Source of the DNA: an uncultured Sunxiuqinia sp.
GTDB taxonomy: Bacteria; Bacteroidota; Bacteroidia; Bacteroidales; Prolixibacteraceae
Reading direction: 5' to 3'
Assembly: GCF_947495665.1 (NCBI RefSeq)
Contig: NZ_CANLZV010000004.1
Location: 248,001-312,000, forward strand
Length of the DNA stretch: 64,000 nucleotides
Below are positions 28,043-36,985 of the stretch, piece after piece. Both the position numbers and the translations under genes were made by a program. The number at the start of each line of letters is the position of its first letter. Position 1 is the first letter of the stretch. The notes beneath the pieces were generated by a model that was not told the origin of the DNA, ran no database searches, and saw only the letters and a list, made by a program, of their open reading frames with translations.

Positions 28043-28050
28043 CAAAGCTA
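28043..28050 (-). promoter_or_regulatory. Candidate -7 box for trxA
   Basis: TAGCTTTG on the minus strand matches TAnnTTTG and lies 39 bases before the trxA ATG, overlapping the dnaE stop codon. No -33 TTTG is seen at the usual distance. Confidence 0.4.
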
Positions 28051-31000
28051 ATTTATTTTAAAAGTTAACGAATCATGCTTCCGGAAAAAATCTTCCAGCT
28101 CATGCGTCATTTCCACGCGAGTATTTCTAGAAAACAGGTTGACCATACTTTTTGTTTCTGCATCCCAGATATTAAATCGCAACAAGGCTTTCCCCTTGTT
28201 CTTAATGCTGATGTTTTCAATCTCCTGAATCAAATCCGGGGTAACTTTCTGCAAGGGCAACTGCAAGGTCACCGACTTGATGTTGTTCTTTCGGATTTCT
28301 GACAACAGCTCGATGGTTCGAATTTTGAATTCCAGCATATCGGAGTTAAAACGTGGCTGAACCTGCCCCTTCACCATCAGGAAAAGCCCTGTTTTGCAGT
28401 ATTTCGAAAATTCCACATAGTTCTTTCCAAAAAAGAAAAAGGTATAAGAATCAGTATAATCTGCCAGGGTCATGGTGCTAAATGGTTTGCCGGTCTTACC
28501 AACTGCTTCGCGGCTTTCGGTCACCATTCCGGCAAAAGTTAGCTCCTTCCCTCTCAGCGCTTCAATGTTGTTATTCAGATCCTTCAAGGAGAATTCGTTG
28601 CTGGTAAAATTATCAACCTCCAGCCTGAAGTCATCCAAGGGATGGGCCGAAAGGTAAATCCCAATCAAGGCTTTTTCCTTCTCCAGCAGAACGATTTTGG
28701 GCCATTCGGGAACGTCTGGAATATCGGGGGTTTTTACAGCTTGTGCCGACATAATTTCACCAAACAGCGACTGCTGAGCATTGTTGCTTTCCAGCTGCAT
28801 TTGTTGTCCGTAGCGGGTCAGCCGCTCCAGAAAAGTGGGTTCATTCTCGGCCATGCTGGCAAAAAACTGACTGCGTTTTAGCCCAAAACTATCAAAAGCA
28901 CCGGCCATGGCTAAGCCTTCAATATTCTTTTTATTAACGGTATGCAGGTTAACGCGCTCCACAAAGTCGAACACCGAGGTAAACAAGCCGCCTTCGCGGG
29001 CTTTTACGATGTCGAACACAGCACCTGCTCCTACCCCTTTAATGGCGGCCATTCCGAAACGAACATCGCCTTCGGGGTTTACCATAAACTTATTGAAACT
29101 CTCATTCACATCAGGCCCCAACACATTTATACCCATCCGTTTTGACTCCTCCATGAGTTTGGTAATATCCACAATATTACTCAGATTTCGACTCATGTTC
29201 GCCGCCATAAACTCAGCCGGGAAGTGCGCTTTGAGGTAACCGGTTTGGTATGCAATATGTGCATAACACACCGAGTGCGACTTGTTAAAGGCATAGGATG
29301 CAAAGGCCTCCCAGTCTTTCCAAATCTTTTCAATAATCACTTCGGGCTCCTTGTTCATTTCCTCACAGCCCTCAACAAACTTCGCGTTTGCTTTACAGCC
29401 ATCGATAAACTTCACTTTCAGCTTATCCATCATGGCCTTAATCTTCTTACCCATTGCCTTACGCAGTGAATCTGAGTCACCGCGCGTAAAGTTAGCCAAG
29501 TGTCGCGACAGTAACATCACCTGCTCCTGGAACACCGTAATTCCATAGGTATCCTTCAGGTATTTCTCCATCATCGGATGGTCATATTGCACTTGCTTGC
29601 GACCGTGTTTCCGATCAATGAAATCGGGGATGTATTCCATGGGACCCGGACGATAGAGGGCGTTCATGGCCACCAAATCCTCAAAACGGTTGGGCTTCAG
29701 GTTACGCAAGTGCTTTTTCATCCCGGGGGATTCAAACTGGAAAATGGCTGTCGTATCGCCCCGGCTAAAAAGCTCAAAGGTCTTTTCATCATCGCCTGGA
29801 ATGGCATCAATATCCACCTCCAACTTGCGCGACAAGCGGATATTCTCCAGGGTTTCCTTGATAATGGACAGGGTTTTCAGCCCCAAAAAGTCCATCTTCA
29901 GCAAACCAATATCTTCTACATAACGTCCGTCATACTGGGTCGTGTATAAATCTTCCTCTTTGGTGGGCATCAAGGGAATGTGCTCATCCAGCGGATCACG
30001 TCCAATCAAAATCCCACAGGCATGCACCCCGGTCTGCCGAACCGAGCCTTCAAGCGTTTCGGCAAATTTTAGGGTTGAAGCGATCAGGGGGTTATCCGAT
30101 TTCTTTTCATTCCGAAGTTCCGGACTTTCCTTATACGCCTTGACAAAACTCATTTTAGGAGCCTCAGGCACCAACTTCGCCAGGCGATCGGCCTCGGGCA
30201 AGGGCAGCTTCAGCACGCGCGACACATCACGAATCGCCAGCTTCGTGGCCATTGTTCCAAAGGTACAGATATGCGCTACGCGGTCGCGGCCATATTTTTC
30301 GGTCACCCAATCGAGCACCAGCTGTCGGCCGTCATCATCAAAGTCAATATCCACATCGGGCATTGAAATCCGGTCGGGGTTCAGGAAACGCTCAAACAGC
30401 AGGTCGTGCTTAATGGGGTCAATGTTGGTGATTCCGACACAGAACGAAACGGCGGCACCCGCAGCCGACCCCCGTCCAGGTCCCACCAAAACCCCCATCT
30501 CCCGCGCGGCGTTGATAAAATCCTGGGTAATCAAGAAGTAGCCCGGAAAACCCATCGTTTTAATGGTTTCCAACTCGAAATCAAGGCGTTCCTTCACATC
30601 TGCCGGAATAGGGTTTCCATAGCGGTAATCCTCCTGAGCCCCCAAATAGGCCAAGTGTTTCAGGTATTCGGCCTCCAACTTAATCCGAAGAACACTTTTA
30701 TATCCTCCCAAGCGCTCAAAAGCACCGTCCTTAAACTCTTCTTTTAATTGTTCCTCTGTATATTTTTGCGCATACTCTTCTTCGGTTCCAAACTCTTCCG
30801 GAATCGGAAACTCCGGCATAATGGGCGATGAGTTCAGCTCGTACTCTTCAATTTTATCGGCAATTTCCTGGGTGTTCACCAACGATTCCGGCACATCGGC
30901 AAACAGCTGGTTCATCTCAGCCGTGGTTTTAAACCATTCCTGCTTGGTATAGCGCATCCGCGTGGGGTCGTCAATATCCTTACCCGTATTCAGGCAGATC

Positions 31001-31689
31001 AGCAGGTCGTGCGCGTCGGCATCCTCTGCATTGATAAAGTGCACATCGTTGGTGGCAATCACCTTAACCTGGTACTTTTCGGCCAGCTCCAGAATTACCT
31101 TATTGACCAAAACCTGGTTTTTATACACATCCTCATTGCGTTGCGGATCATCCGATTGATGGCGCTGCAGCTCAAGGTAATAATCGTCGCCAAAAACCGA
31201 CTTGTACCATTTAATGGTTTCTTCGGCATCCTCGATCGATGATTTCATGATGTGCTGCGCTACCTCTCCCCCCAAACAAGCCGAGGAAACAACTAGTCCT
31301 TCGCTGTATTTCTCCAGAATGTTTTTATCAATACGTGGCTTGTAATAAAAGCCCTCATTACTGGCAATGGATATCAACTTGATCAGGTTGTGGTAACCTT
31401 TCAGGTTTTTCGCCAACAAAATAAGGTGGTCTCCCGACCGGTCAACCTTATCGCTTTTATCCTGAATCGTGCGAGTAGCCACGTAGGTTTCGCATCCCAA
31501 AATGGGTTTAACACCTTCCCGCCTGCACACATCATAAAATTCCTTAATCCCAAACATCATCCCGTGATCGGTCAGGGCAAGTGCCTTCATGCCATCGGCC
31601 TTGGCTTTGGCCACAAGTCCTTTTACGCTTGCGGCTCCATCTAATATTGAATATTGTGAGTGTACGTGTAAATGTGTGAAAGGAATCAT
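28048..31689 (-). CDS. dnaE: DNA polymerase III alpha subunit
   Basis: 1213 residues from ATG 31689 (a TTG two codons earlier is rejected). It is the catalytic chain of the replicative polymerase. Residues 1-200 are a PHP domain beginning FTHLHVHSQYS. The polymerase core includes GPGRGSAAGA and the PDVDIDFDDDGR motif with catalytic aspartates. Helix-hairpin-helix and OB-fold regions (KELTFAGMVTESRE) occupy the C-terminal third. The length is slightly above the 1160 of Escherichia coli. It is transcribed ahead of trxA. Confidence 0.96.
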   Translation of the reverse strand: MIPFTHLHVHSQYSILDGAASVKGLVAKAKADGMKALALTDHGMMFGIKEFYDVCRREGVKPILGCETYVATRTIQDKSDKVDRSGDHLILLAKNLKGYHNLIKLISIASNEGFYYKPRIDKNILEKYSEGLVVSSACLGGEVAQHIMKSSIEDAEETIKWYKSVFGDDYYLELQRHQSDDPQRNEDVYKNQVLVNKVILELAEKYQVKVIATNDVHFINAEDADAHDLLICLNTGKDIDDPTRMRYTKQEWFKTTAEMNQLFADVPESLVNTQEIADKIEEYELNSSPIMPEFPIPEEFGTEEEYAQKYTEEQLKEEFKDGAFERLGGYKSVLRIKLEAEYLKHLAYLGAQEDYRYGNPIPADVKERLDFELETIKTMGFPGYFLITQDFINAAREMGVLVGPGRGSAAGAAVSFCVGITNIDPIKHDLLFERFLNPDRISMPDVDIDFDDDGRQLVLDWVTEKYGRDRVAHICTFGTMATKLAIRDVSRVLKLPLPEADRLAKLVPEAPKMSFVKAYKESPELRNEKKSDNPLIASTLKFAETLEGSVRQTGVHACGILIGRDPLDEHIPLMPTKEEDLYTTQYDGRYVEDIGLLKMDFLGLKTLSIIKETLENIRLSRKLEVDIDAIPGDDEKTFELFSRGDTTAIFQFESPGMKKHLRNLKPNRFEDLVAMNALYRPGPMEYIPDFIDRKHGRKQVQYDHPMMEKYLKDTYGITVFQEQVMLLSRHLANFTRGDSDSLRKAMGKKIKAMMDKLKVKFIDGCKANAKFVEGCEEMNKEPEVIIEKIWKDWEAFASYAFNKSHSVCYAHIAYQTGYLKAHFPAEFMAANMSRNLSNIVDITKLMEESKRMGINVLGPDVNESFNKFMVNPEGDVRFGMAAIKGVGAGAVFDIVKAREGGLFTSVFDFVERVNLHTVNKKNIEGLAMAGAFDSFGLKRSQFFASMAENEPTFLERLTRYGQQMQLESNNAQQSLFGEIMSAQAVKTPDIPDVPEWPKIVLLEKEKALIGIYLSAHPLDDFRLEVDNFTSNEFSLKDLNNNIEALRGKELTFAGMVTESREAVGKTGKPFSTMTLADYTDSYTFFFFGKNYVEFSKYCKTGLFLMVKGQVQPRFNSDMLEFKIRTIELLSEIRKNNIKSVTLQLPLQKVTPDLIQEIENISIKNKGKALLRFNIWDAETKSMVNLFSRNTRVEMTHELEDFFRKHDSLTFKIN

Positions 31690-31848
31690 TGTCAATTCGT
31701 TTTATCTGTCTTCAAGTTCGTGGCCCCTAAAAAAATTGAAGGGCTAAAAATACGGTTTTCATTTTGCTCCTGAAACTTCTGTCCTTAAAACATCCAAAAA
31801 GGAAGATCGTGTTCAGTCTGAAAGGAACGGGCCAGCCAGCCTTTTGGT

Positions 31849-32322
31849 TTAGCTTTCCCTTAACAAATGGTCCACTGCCGGAAAAATAAAATCCGGCTCA
31901 AAGCCCCGGCCCTGTGCAAAACGAATCAATTTGGCTTTCCGGTCGTAATCGGTCGCCGCCTTTACGCTTTTGTTCTTTTCCCTCAACAAATCCAAGAGCT
32001 GCTCCTGGTAGGCCGCTTCATCAATCTCCTCCAGCGCCGCGTCAATGATCCCGGCATCCACTTGCTTGGCCCGTAGCTGAAAGCTGATCTTCACCCTTCC
32101 CCATCGGTTAAAGCGAAATTTATCCTTCACAAAACTTCGGGCAAAACGCTCATCATCAATGTATTTCTCCTCAATCAATAAATGGATGATTTCTGTTGTT
32201 TCTTCCATTTCGAGCCCCCAATCCTGTAGTTTCTTGCGGATATCGCCCGTGCATTTTTCCGCGCGGCTGCAAAGAGCCGCTGCCCGGTGCCAGGCTTCTT
32301 TTTGTTGCTGATTCAGCGCCAT
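31849..32322 (-). CDS. recX: Regulatory protein RecX
   Basis: 157 residues of a basic and acidic three-helix repeat protein. The RecX signature IDDERFARSFVKDK lies at about residues 54-67, followed by GRVKISFQLRAK. RecX binds inside the RecA filament groove and limits strand exchange. It lies 160 bases upstream of dnaE on the same strand and could be co-transcribed with it. recA is not in the window. Confidence 0.9.
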   Translation of the reverse strand: MALNQQQKEAWHRAAALCSRAEKCTGDIRKKLQDWGLEMEETTEIIHLLIEEKYIDDERFARSFVKDKFRFNRWGRVKISFQLRAKQVDAGIIDAALEEIDEAAYQEQLLDLLREKNKSVKAATDYDRKAKLIRFAQGRGFEPDFIFPAVDHLLRES

Positions 32323-32860
32323 CGTTCTTTTCTTTATGCAATTCCTTTTCTGTTACTTTCGGTCAAACCTCCTCAAGCTTAACGCCTTGCAACGTGTTGA
32401 TCAAGCCAGGGGTTTCTGTAAAAAATCAAAGATAGGGAATCTGCCGGACGAATGAATCAAGAAGAAAGGAAACCGGAAAAAGCAGCAAGAAGGAAGAAGG
32501 CATACAGCCAGAAGGATGAAGGAATGATTAATTATGTTGAAAAACATATTATATTTCCGGGATATCTTTTTTAATTTAGATTGATGATTAACAATAACCC
32601 GTCAGGCATCAGCCTGATTCATCAATTCCCCAAGAAAGAACCATATCCGGCGTGAGCAACAACTCCTGCCGGATGCCTCTGACTCACTAATGGCAAGCAG
32701 CTTTAACCCACCCCGCTTCTGCTCCATTTTTATTCGCACAACCAACTGGAAGCAATCCGGGCTAAAACGATCATTTTAAAACAAAAGCCCTGCTTCAGCG
32801 CTCAAAACTCCCAAGCCCTCTTCATTGATCAATTTGTTTAATTTTTAAAAAGGAATAACC
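32323..32860. other. Intergenic region between recX and the HU-like gene
   Basis: 538 bases between divergent genes. A 40-codon ORF (32452-32574, Lys/Glu/Arg-rich) has no start signal and is probably chance. A TATCTTTT at 32563-32570 is a near -7 box but would leave a 290-base leader. An AAAAAGGA precedes the HU-like ATG by a few bases. Confidence 0.5.
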
Positions 32861-33256
32861 ATGTCAATAGATTATACGGTAATAGAAAAAGGCCAGCCCG
32901 GAGTGGTGGGTGGTGGCGAAAAGAAGTACTATGCACACATTCAATTCGGTAAAGAAGCCGGCATTGATGAGCTGGTTAAAGACATTGAAAAGTTCAGTGC
33001 CCTGTCGGAAGCCGATATCCGGGGGGTTATTTATGCTCTGGAGAATGTGATTCAGGATAAACTGGCGCAAAGCCGGATTGTAAGGCTCGAAAAACTGGGC
33101 AGTCTCTACCCGGCCATCAGCAGCAAGGGGGAACTTCTGAAAACAAATGTTACTGCTGAATCGATTAAAAAAGTAAGTGTAAATTACCGGCCCGGCAAGC
33201 GCATTTTGGCGGCCATCGAGGATGCCGGATTCAACAAAATCAAAAAAACGACCTAG
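32861..33256 (+). CDS. HU-like DNA-binding protein
   Basis: 131 residues, belonging to the Bacteroidota HU-like family. Residues 1-45 carry an N-terminal strand extension (IDYTVIEKGQPGVVGGGEKKYYAH). Residues about 46-125 form the HU/IHF fold: a helical part (ADIRGVIYALENVIQDKLAQSR), then IVRLEKLGSLYPAISSKG and VSVNYRPGKRI. It is expected to bend or coat DNA in the nucleoid. It stands alone, and four regularly spaced near-palindromes follow its stop codon by 18 bases. Confidence 0.88.
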   Translation: MSIDYTVIEKGQPGVVGGGEKKYYAHIQFGKEAGIDELVKDIEKFSALSEADIRGVIYALENVIQDKLAQSRIVRLEKLGSLYPAISSKGELLKTNVTAESIKKVSVNYRPGKRILAAIEDAGFNKIKKTT

Positions 33257-33274
33257 CACATTGACCGGCTCAAA

Positions 33275-33358
33275 AAAGTCACGCGTGGTTTTACCTAAAG
33301 TCACACGTGATTTCGATCAAAGTCACACGTGGTTTTAACCAAAGTCACACGTGACTTT
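33275..33358. repeat. Four 18-bp near-palindromes at exact 22-bp period
   Basis: Copies begin at 33275, 33297, 33319 and 33341. The consensus is AAAGTCACACGTGGTTTT, with a CACGTG-like centre. The fourth copy is a nearly perfect palindrome (AAAGTCAC, AC, GTGACTTT) followed by Ts. The spacing is exactly 22 bases each time, about two helical turns, so all copies present the same DNA face. Spacers differ (TACC, GATC, AACC). This looks like a protein-binding array or an intergenic repeat. The last copy could also act as a terminator. Confidence 0.85.
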
Positions 33359-33594
33359 TTTCAACAGCAGCCGCACATCTTATACAACAGAGGGTTTCTG
33401 GGGTTTTGCACAACAAGGAGGGTCTGGCTAAATGTCAGGCCCTCGTAGGTAAAACACCTCCCTTAACCGCCAATTGCAGGCTCAATGAGCATCACAACTC
33501 TATCGAGGACAGAAGTGCAATCACACACCATAATTAACCCCGGCATTTCTACCAGGGTTAACCATGATTCGCAAAGGCTTCGGGTTCATTTCGG
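33359..33594. other. Non-coding remainder between the repeat array and tonB
   Basis: About 235 bases with no supported ORF. With the array it forms the 338-base gap between the convergent HU-like and tonB genes. I see no further repeat copy in it. Confidence 0.5.
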
Positions 33595-34290
33595 CTATTG
33601 CAACACAAAGCTAATGGGTACGCTGAAAGCCACTTTCACAGGCTCGCCGCGCTGTTTGCCCGGTTTCCAAATCGGCAGGCTGTTCACAACGCGTAAAGCT
33701 TCCTTATCCAGCGCCGGGTCAACACTGCGGATGATTTTGGCATCGGTAACCCGTCCGTCCTTGCCCACAACAAATGACACATAGACTTTGCCCTGAACGC
33801 CATTTTCCTGGGCAACAACCGGATATTTAATGGCATCAGCAATGTATTTACGCAAGGCCAATTCGCCACCCGGAAACTCCGGCATCTCTTCCACAATGTA
33901 AAACACCTGCTCCTCTTCCTTTTCGCGTTCCTCTTGCGCATAATCAACAACAATCGGACTGACATCAATCTCTGTCTCCTCATCCGCTTCACTGTCCATA
34001 ATTTCCAGTTCATCTTCAATCTCAACATCGTTGGCTACGATGTTAAGCACTTCCACAACCTTGGGCGGAGGTGGTGGTTCAGGCGGCTTCACGGCTTCCT
34101 GCCTGGTTATCGGAATAATTTCGGTTTCAACTTCCTGCACCGCTAAGGTTCCTGTAAACTCAGCTTTCGTAACATTGGTTTTAAACTCAAAAGCAAGCAA
34201 CACAATCCCCAGAGCGATGACCAAGCCGATCTCAATCAACAAATTCCGATAACAATTCAAATCACAAGATGGATATTTCTTGACTTCCAT
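33595..34290 (-). CDS. tonB: Energy transducer TonB
   Basis: 231 residues. A cytoplasmic N-terminus is followed by one membrane helix (about 18-36, LIEIGLVIALGIVLLAF). Next come a proline run (PPEPPPPPK at about 71-79), an acidic periplasmic linker, and a C-terminal TonB domain from about residue 140: YPVVAQENGVQGKVYVSF, VGKDGRVTD and SLPIWKPGKQRGEPVKV. It passes proton-motive force from ExbB/ExbD to outer-membrane receptors. exbB and exbD are not adjacent, so this is one of several TonB proteins expected in such a genome. Confidence 0.92.
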   Translation of the reverse strand: MEVKKYPSCDLNCYRNLLIEIGLVIALGIVLLAFEFKTNVTKAEFTGTLAVQEVETEIIPITRQEAVKPPEPPPPPKVVEVLNIVANDVEIEDELEIMDSEADEETEIDVSPIVVDYAQEEREKEEEQVFYIVEEMPEFPGGELALRKYIADAIKYPVVAQENGVQGKVYVSFVVGKDGRVTDAKIIRSVDPALDKEALRVVNSLPIWKPGKQRGEPVKVAFSVPISFVLQ

Positions 34291-34601
34291 AACTTTTGGT
34301 TTTTATTTGCGATCATAAAATCGAAACATGTAAAGAGTAACTCAAGCGGAAGATGTTAGCGCATCCTTCAAGGAAGAAGGAAATGAACACGGTTCATGAC
34401 ACCAGGCTTTTAGCCTTCGGGGCACAACGAACTTTCAATAATATATACGAACACAAATGAGGCTTGGTTCTAGTTAAAAGAAAACAGAATCAGAAGTAAA
34501 CGATGGAGTTAAAAAGAAAGACGAAACTACGCCCGGTAGTCCATGAAAAGGGAAGCAGTAAGCTTGAACAAAACAAGCTTGAAGAGCAAAGAAAAGTGCA
34601 T
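34291..34601. other. Intergenic region between tonB and the tRNA terminator
   Basis: About 310 bases with no supported gene. AAGCTTG and CAAGCTT form a short inverted repeat around 34560-34580. No tonB promoter box could be found. Confidence 0.45.
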
Positions 34602-34632
34602 AAAAAAAGGAGAACCAATTTCTTGATTCTCC
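34602..34632 (-). terminator. Terminator of tRNA-fMet
   Basis: GGAGAA and TTCTCC pair across a 12-base loop, followed on the minus strand by seven T, eight bases after the tRNA end. Confidence 0.8.
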
Positions 34633-34640
34633 TTTCGGTG

Positions 34641-34713
<73 letters not shown>

Positions 34714-34782
34714 ATATATTTTGAATGTTTTTTGTCTGTTTTGAACGTACATTCTCGGTAATTACTTCCTCAAATGCGGTTG

Positions 34783-34813
34783 CAAATATAGAGTATGTTT
34801 TTGAAATAACAAA
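34783..34813 (-). promoter_or_regulatory. tRNA-fMet promoter
   Basis: On the minus strand, TTTG (34813-34810), exactly 19 bases, then TATATTTG (34790-34783). This is a full match to the Bacteroidota TTTG-N19-TAnnTTTG promoter, about 70 bases upstream of the tRNA. Confidence 0.85.
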
Positions 34814-34906
34814 ACATTCTTCACTTTTTTATTTTTTCACCATCTTTAAATCCGTTAAAAAGTATTAATTTCAATGCGCTTCAATAGGCATTCATCGAAT
34901 TGTTGC

Positions 34907-34914
34907 TAATTTTG
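34907..34914 (+). promoter_or_regulatory. Candidate -7 box for the M23-dxr-rseP operon
   Basis: TAATTTTG matches TAnnTTTG and lies 19 bases before the ATG at 34934, so the leader would be very short. No -33 TTTG is seen at the usual spacing. Confidence 0.4.
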
Positions 34915-34933
34915 TTGCTCCCAAAATCTTACA

Positions 34934-35797
34934 ATGGTTAAAAAGAAAAAGAAGAAAAATTTAATTGAAAAGCTCAAAAACCGTTACCGGTTGATCATTT
35001 ACAACGATTCGACCTACCAAACCGTTTGGAGCATGCAACTTACCCGGATCAAGGTGTTTACCCTGGCAGGCTTTGGGAGCTTAATTCTGATATTGCTGAC
35101 CGTTGTGATTATTGCCTACACCCCCATCCGCGAATTTATTCCGGGTTATCCGTCAGCCGAAGTTCGGCAAATGATTGTGCACAACGCCACGCTGGTTGAT
35201 TCGCTGGAAGAGCAACTTCAAATTCGGGATAATTATTTTGAAAAAATTCGTTTACTAATTGAAGGCGAAGTTCCGCACGACCCGGATTATATTGCAGACA
35301 CCACCATCCCATCCAATCAGATTGAGATCAATCATTACAACCACGACTCCATTTTCAAACAAAAAATACTGGAAGAGCAACTCAGTCTTTCCATTCAGCA
35401 AGAAAATTCGAAGCCGACCAACATTGCCAGCCTTCATTTTTTCAGTCCGCTAAAAGGTGTTATCACCAACCGGTTTGACCAACAAAATGACCATGTTGCG
35501 ATTGATGTGGTAGGTTTACCCAACTCCCGGATTTCTTCGGTTATGGACGGAACGGTAATTTTTGCCGGATGGACCGTTGATACCGGCTACATCATTTACC
35601 TGCAACATGAGCACGATTTAGTTTCGGTGTATAAACACAATGCCGAGTTGCTAAAAAAAGTAAACGACAAGGTGAAAGCCGGCGAAGCAATTGCCATCAT
35701 GGGAAACACAGGAGAGCTGACAACCGGCCCGCATCTGCACTTTGAACTGTGGCACCAGGGAATTGCGCTTGATCCGGAGAAATACATTGATTTTTAA
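34934..35797 (+). CDS. M23 family peptidase, membrane-anchored
   Basis: 287 residues. A lysine-rich N-terminus (VKKKKKKN) is followed by one membrane helix at about 44-64, so the rest is periplasmic. A helical linker lies at about 70-165. The LytM/M23 peptidoglycan endopeptidase domain covers about 170-287, with HLHFE near the end. The first metal motif reads HVAIDVVG where the family has H-x-G-x-D, so the His and Asp remain but Gly is Ala. GNTGELTTGPHLHFELW is otherwise standard. It is the first gene of an apparent operon with dxr (8-base gap) and rseP. It trims the cell wall or regulates another hydrolase. Confidence 0.87.
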   Translation: MVKKKKKKNLIEKLKNRYRLIIYNDSTYQTVWSMQLTRIKVFTLAGFGSLILILLTVVIIAYTPIREFIPGYPSAEVRQMIVHNATLVDSLEEQLQIRDNYFEKIRLLIEGEVPHDPDYIADTTIPSNQIEINHYNHDSIFKQKILEEQLSLSIQQENSKPTNIASLHFFSPLKGVITNRFDQQNDHVAIDVVGLPNSRISSVMDGTVIFAGWTVDTGYIIYLQHEHDLVSVYKHNAELLKKVNDKVKAGEAIAIMGNTGELTTGPHLHFELWHQGIALDPEKYIDF

Positions 35798-35805
35798 AAT
35801 TTGCT

Positions 35806-36984
35806 ATGAAAAAACGAATAGCCATTCTTGGGTCTACCGGATCAATAGGTACGCAAACACTGGAAGTAATTGCCCAAAACCCCGATCATTTCGAGGTGGA
35901 AGTACTTACGGCCAATAACAACATCGACCTTTTGGTTCAGCAGGCCAAACAGTTTCAGCCCAACATGGTGGTGGTAGCCAACCATTGCCGCTACAATACG
36001 CTGGTAGAGGCGCTGAAACATGAGCCCATTAAAATATTTGCAGGCAAGGAAGCGCTGGAGCAGGTTGTTCAGCTTGAAACAGTTGACGTGGTAGTTACTG
36101 CCATGGTGGGCTATTCAGGCTTAATTCCGACCATCCGGGCCATCGAAGCCGGGAAGCACATTGCCCTGGCCAACAAGGAAACCCTGGTGGTTGCCGGCGA
36201 AATTATCATGCGCAAAGCCGTTCAGAACAAAGTCAACATTTACCCCGTTGACTCCGAACACTCCGCCATTTTCCAGTGTTTGGCCGGAGAACACATGAAT
36301 GAAATCGAAAAGATTTACCTCACAGCTTCCGGAGGGCCTTTCAGAAACCTGACAGAAGCACAGCTGGAGAAAGTAACTCGCGAGGATGCCCTGAAACATC
36401 CCAACTGGGAAATGGGTGCTAAAATCACCATCGACTCGGCCAGCATGATGAATAAAGGCTTTGAAGTAATTGAAGCCAAGTGGTTGTTCGACCTGAAAGC
36501 ATCGCAGATTGATGTGATTGTCCACCCGCAAAGCATTATCCACTCCATTGTTCAGTTTCGCGACGGATCGATGAAGGCCCAAATGGGACTTCCGGACATG
36601 AAATTACCCATTCAGTATGCGCTGAATTTCCCGCAGCGGTTACCGTCTAACTTTGCACGGTTCAACTTCCTGGACTATCCAACGCTAAGCTTTGAACAAC
36701 CGAATACAAAAAAATTTCGTAACCTTGCACTCGCTTTTGAAGCTTTGGAAAAGGGAGGTAACCTTCCCTGCATTCTGAATGCAGCCAATGAAGTGGTCGT
36801 TCAGGCATTTTTGAAAGAAAAAATTCGATTTGTCGACATGCCCGCCCTCATTGAAGAAAGCATGCAAAAAGTAACAAACCTAAAAAATCCGGTTTTGGAC
36901 GATTATATTCAAACCGATAAAGAGACCCGATTGTTAACAACTTCATTAATTAAACAACGAAGTAAAATTAAGACGATAAAATAG
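35806..36984 (+). CDS. dxr: 1-deoxy-D-xylulose-5-phosphate reductoisomerase
   Basis: 392 residues of normal length. The enzyme converts DXP to 2-C-methyl-D-erythritol 4-phosphate with NADPH, the first committed step of the MEP isoprenoid pathway. The NADPH loop ILGSTGSIG lies at 7-15. NKETLV, DSEHSAIFQCL and ASGGPF are the substrate and metal sites, and MNKGFEVIEA follows. It sits between the M23 gene and rseP with gaps of 8 and 1 bases. Confidence 0.96.
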   Translation: MKKRIAILGSTGSIGTQTLEVIAQNPDHFEVEVLTANNNIDLLVQQAKQFQPNMVVVANHCRYNTLVEALKHEPIKIFAGKEALEQVVQLETVDVVVTAMVGYSGLIPTIRAIEAGKHIALANKETLVVAGEIIMRKAVQNKVNIYPVDSEHSAIFQCLAGEHMNEIEKIYLTASGGPFRNLTEAQLEKVTREDALKHPNWEMGAKITIDSASMMNKGFEVIEAKWLFDLKASQIDVIVHPQSIIHSIVQFRDGSMKAQMGLPDMKLPIQYALNFPQRLPSNFARFNFLDYPTLSFEQPNTKKFRNLALAFEALEKGGNLPCILNAANEVVVQAFLKEKIRFVDMPALIEESMQKVTNLKNPVLDDYIQTDKETRLLTTSLIKQRSKIKTIK

Positions 36985-36985
36985 C

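Noticed and set aside
32452-32574. 40-codon ORF between recX and the HU-like gene
   Set aside because: It has no ribosome binding site or recognisable features, and lysine/glutamate-rich codons are expected in this purine-rich stretch.
33275-33358. CRISPR array
   Set aside because: The 22-bp period leaves 4-base spacers, far too short, and no cas gene is nearby.
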